The translations under genes and the position numbers were made by a program. The notes beneath the pieces were generated by a model. That model saw only the letters and a program-made list of their open reading frames with translations, was not told the origin of the DNA and ran no database searches. DNA of 64,000 nt from Methyloceanibacter caenitepidi. Its GTDB lineage: Bacteria > Pseudomonadota > Alphaproteobacteria > Rhizobiales > Methyloligellaceae. Positions 63,207-64,000 of this stretch are shown piece by piece (position 1 is the stretch's first letter; the number at the start of each line of letters is the position of its first letter). Location: the NCBI RefSeq assembly GCF_000828475.1, contig NZ_AP014648.1, forward strand, positions 434,001 to 498,000, read 5' to 3'.

Positions 63207-64000
63207 ATGCAAGACACTCCGACACATAAGACCCGGATCTTCTCCGGGGTTCAGCCGACGGGCAATCTGCATCTCGGCAACTATCTCGGGGCGATCAAAC
63301 GCTTCGTGGAGATGCAGGCGGACCATGAGTGCCTGTACTGCGTGGTGGACCTGCACGCCATCACCGTGTTCCAGGACCCGGACGAGCTGACCCACAACAC
63401 GCGCGAGGTCACGGCCGCCTATATCGCGGCCGGCATCGACCCGACGCAAAGCACGATCTTCAATCAGAGCCAGGTGTCGGGCCATGCGGAGCTCGCCTGG
63501 ATCCTCAACTGCGTCGCCCGCATCGGCTGGCTCAACCGCATGACCCAGTTCAAGGAGAAGGCGGGCAAGGACCGCGAGAAGGCGTCCGCCGGTCTCTACA
63601 TCTATCCGAACCTCATGGCGGCCGACGTGCTGCTCTATCACGCCACGCACGTACCGGTGGGCGAGGATCAGAAGCAGCATATCGAGCTCGCCCGCGACAT
63701 CGCCCAGAAGTTCAACAACGATTTCGCAGAGACGATTGCGCGCGTCGGCTATCCGGGCGGTTTCTTCCCGCTGCCCGAACCCGTGATCGCGGGCGCGGCC
63801 ACACGCGTCATGAGCTTCCGCGACGGCACCAAGAAGATGTCGAAGTCCGATCCGTCCGATCTCAGCCGGATCAACATGACCGACGACGAGGACACGATCG
63901 CCAAGAAGATCAGGAAGGCGAAGACCGATCCGGAGCCCCTGCCGTCCGAAGTGGACGGCTTGAAGGAACGTCCCGAGGCCGACAATCTCGTCGGCATCTA
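63207..64000 (+). CDS. trpS: Tryptophanyl-tRNA synthetase TrpS, N-terminal part
   Basis: The gene runs off the window end; 264 codons are present. It is a class I synthetase: [23 protein letters not shown] carries the HIGH-like motif (GNLHLGNY), [48 protein letters not shown] shapes the Trp site, and the KMSKS loop appears as [11 protein letters not shown]. It charges tRNA-Trp in the cytoplasm. GAGG stands three bases before the ATG at 63207. Confidence 0.97.
   Translation, partial: MQDTPTHKTRIFSGVQPTGNLHLGNYLGAIKRFVEMQADHECLYCVVDLHAITVFQDPDELTHNTREVTAAYIAAGIDPTQSTIFNQSQVSGHAELAWILNCVARIGWLNRMTQFKEKAGKDREKASAGLYIYPNLMAADVLLYHATHVPVGEDQKQHIELARDIAQKFNNDFAETIARVGYPGGFFPLPEPVIAGAATRVMSFRDGTKKMSKSDPSDLSRINMTDDEDTIAKKIRKAKTDPEPLPSEVDGLKERPEADNLVGI

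Noticed and set aside
1..64000. CRISPR arrays, prophage, rRNA genes or a cobalamin riboswitch
   Set aside because: No regularly spaced repeats, phage structural genes or rRNA sequence were seen; the cobalamin operon promoter lies outside the window.

Overview
The window is high-GC chromosomal DNA from an alphaproteobacterial methylotroph. It carries a complete mxa methanol dehydrogenase gene set next to a XoxF gene. An OlsB-type ornithine lipid acyltransferase, aerobic-type cobalamin gene names, an RpoH-type promoter of alphaproteobacterial form and the rph-rdgB-hemW-rsmI-yraN-gshB order all point to Hyphomicrobiales. A relative of Hyphomicrobium or Methyloceanibacter is the likeliest source; this placement is inference, since no database search was possible.

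Layout. 1-4269: late cobalamin assembly (end of cobP, cobO, cobQ, cbiB, cobC). 4291-7612: a small unknown protein, an extensin-like lipoprotein, a stand-alone LigD-type polymerase domain and an SDR oxidoreductase. 7661-23062: the methanol oxidation locus. A lipoprotein, a sensor kinase and a response regulator run leftward. They diverge from mxaF-J-G-I, a strong terminator, then the overlapping genes mxaR-S-A-C-K-L-D, a YVTN beta-propeller and a trypsin-like protease. 23046-25341: two small secreted proteins of unknown function and a second, orphan response regulator related to the first. 25716-31960: the xox locus, with xoxF, a XoxJ-like binding protein fused to ankyrin repeats, a PQQ-associated ABC-type binding protein and a second YVTN propeller. 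32052-34287: tRNA-Ala(CGC), yggT, a DUF167 gene, pyrF and a flavin reductase. 34499-40522: heat-shock genes dnaJ, dnaK, grpE and hrcA, with alkB on the other strand between grpE and dnaK. 40589-45711: olsB, a hybrid histidine kinase and yifB. 45768-48696: a complete IS1595-family transposon with passenger genes, inserted between yifB and a small membrane protein gene beside gshB. 48771-64000: gshB, yraN, rsmI, hemW, rdgB, rph, a DUF6869-like gene, mutS, glnD, murJ, a CitE-like lyase and the start of trpS.

How the genes work together. MxaF has Ala at the position that separates calcium from lanthanide enzymes, and XoxF has Asp there, so one 24-kb region encodes both methanol dehydrogenases. 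MxaG takes electrons from MxaFI. MxaR, S, A, C, K, L and D serve maturation and metal insertion. Two related LuxR-type response regulators bracket the mxa genes and are the natural candidates for controlling the two systems. No cytochrome gene accompanies xoxF here.

The most unusual items are the XoxJ-ankyrin fusion, the protease and secreted unknowns next to the mxa genes, repeated ACGTCT sites upstream of mxaF, and the IS1595 transposon, whose ends and 8-bp target duplication can be read directly.
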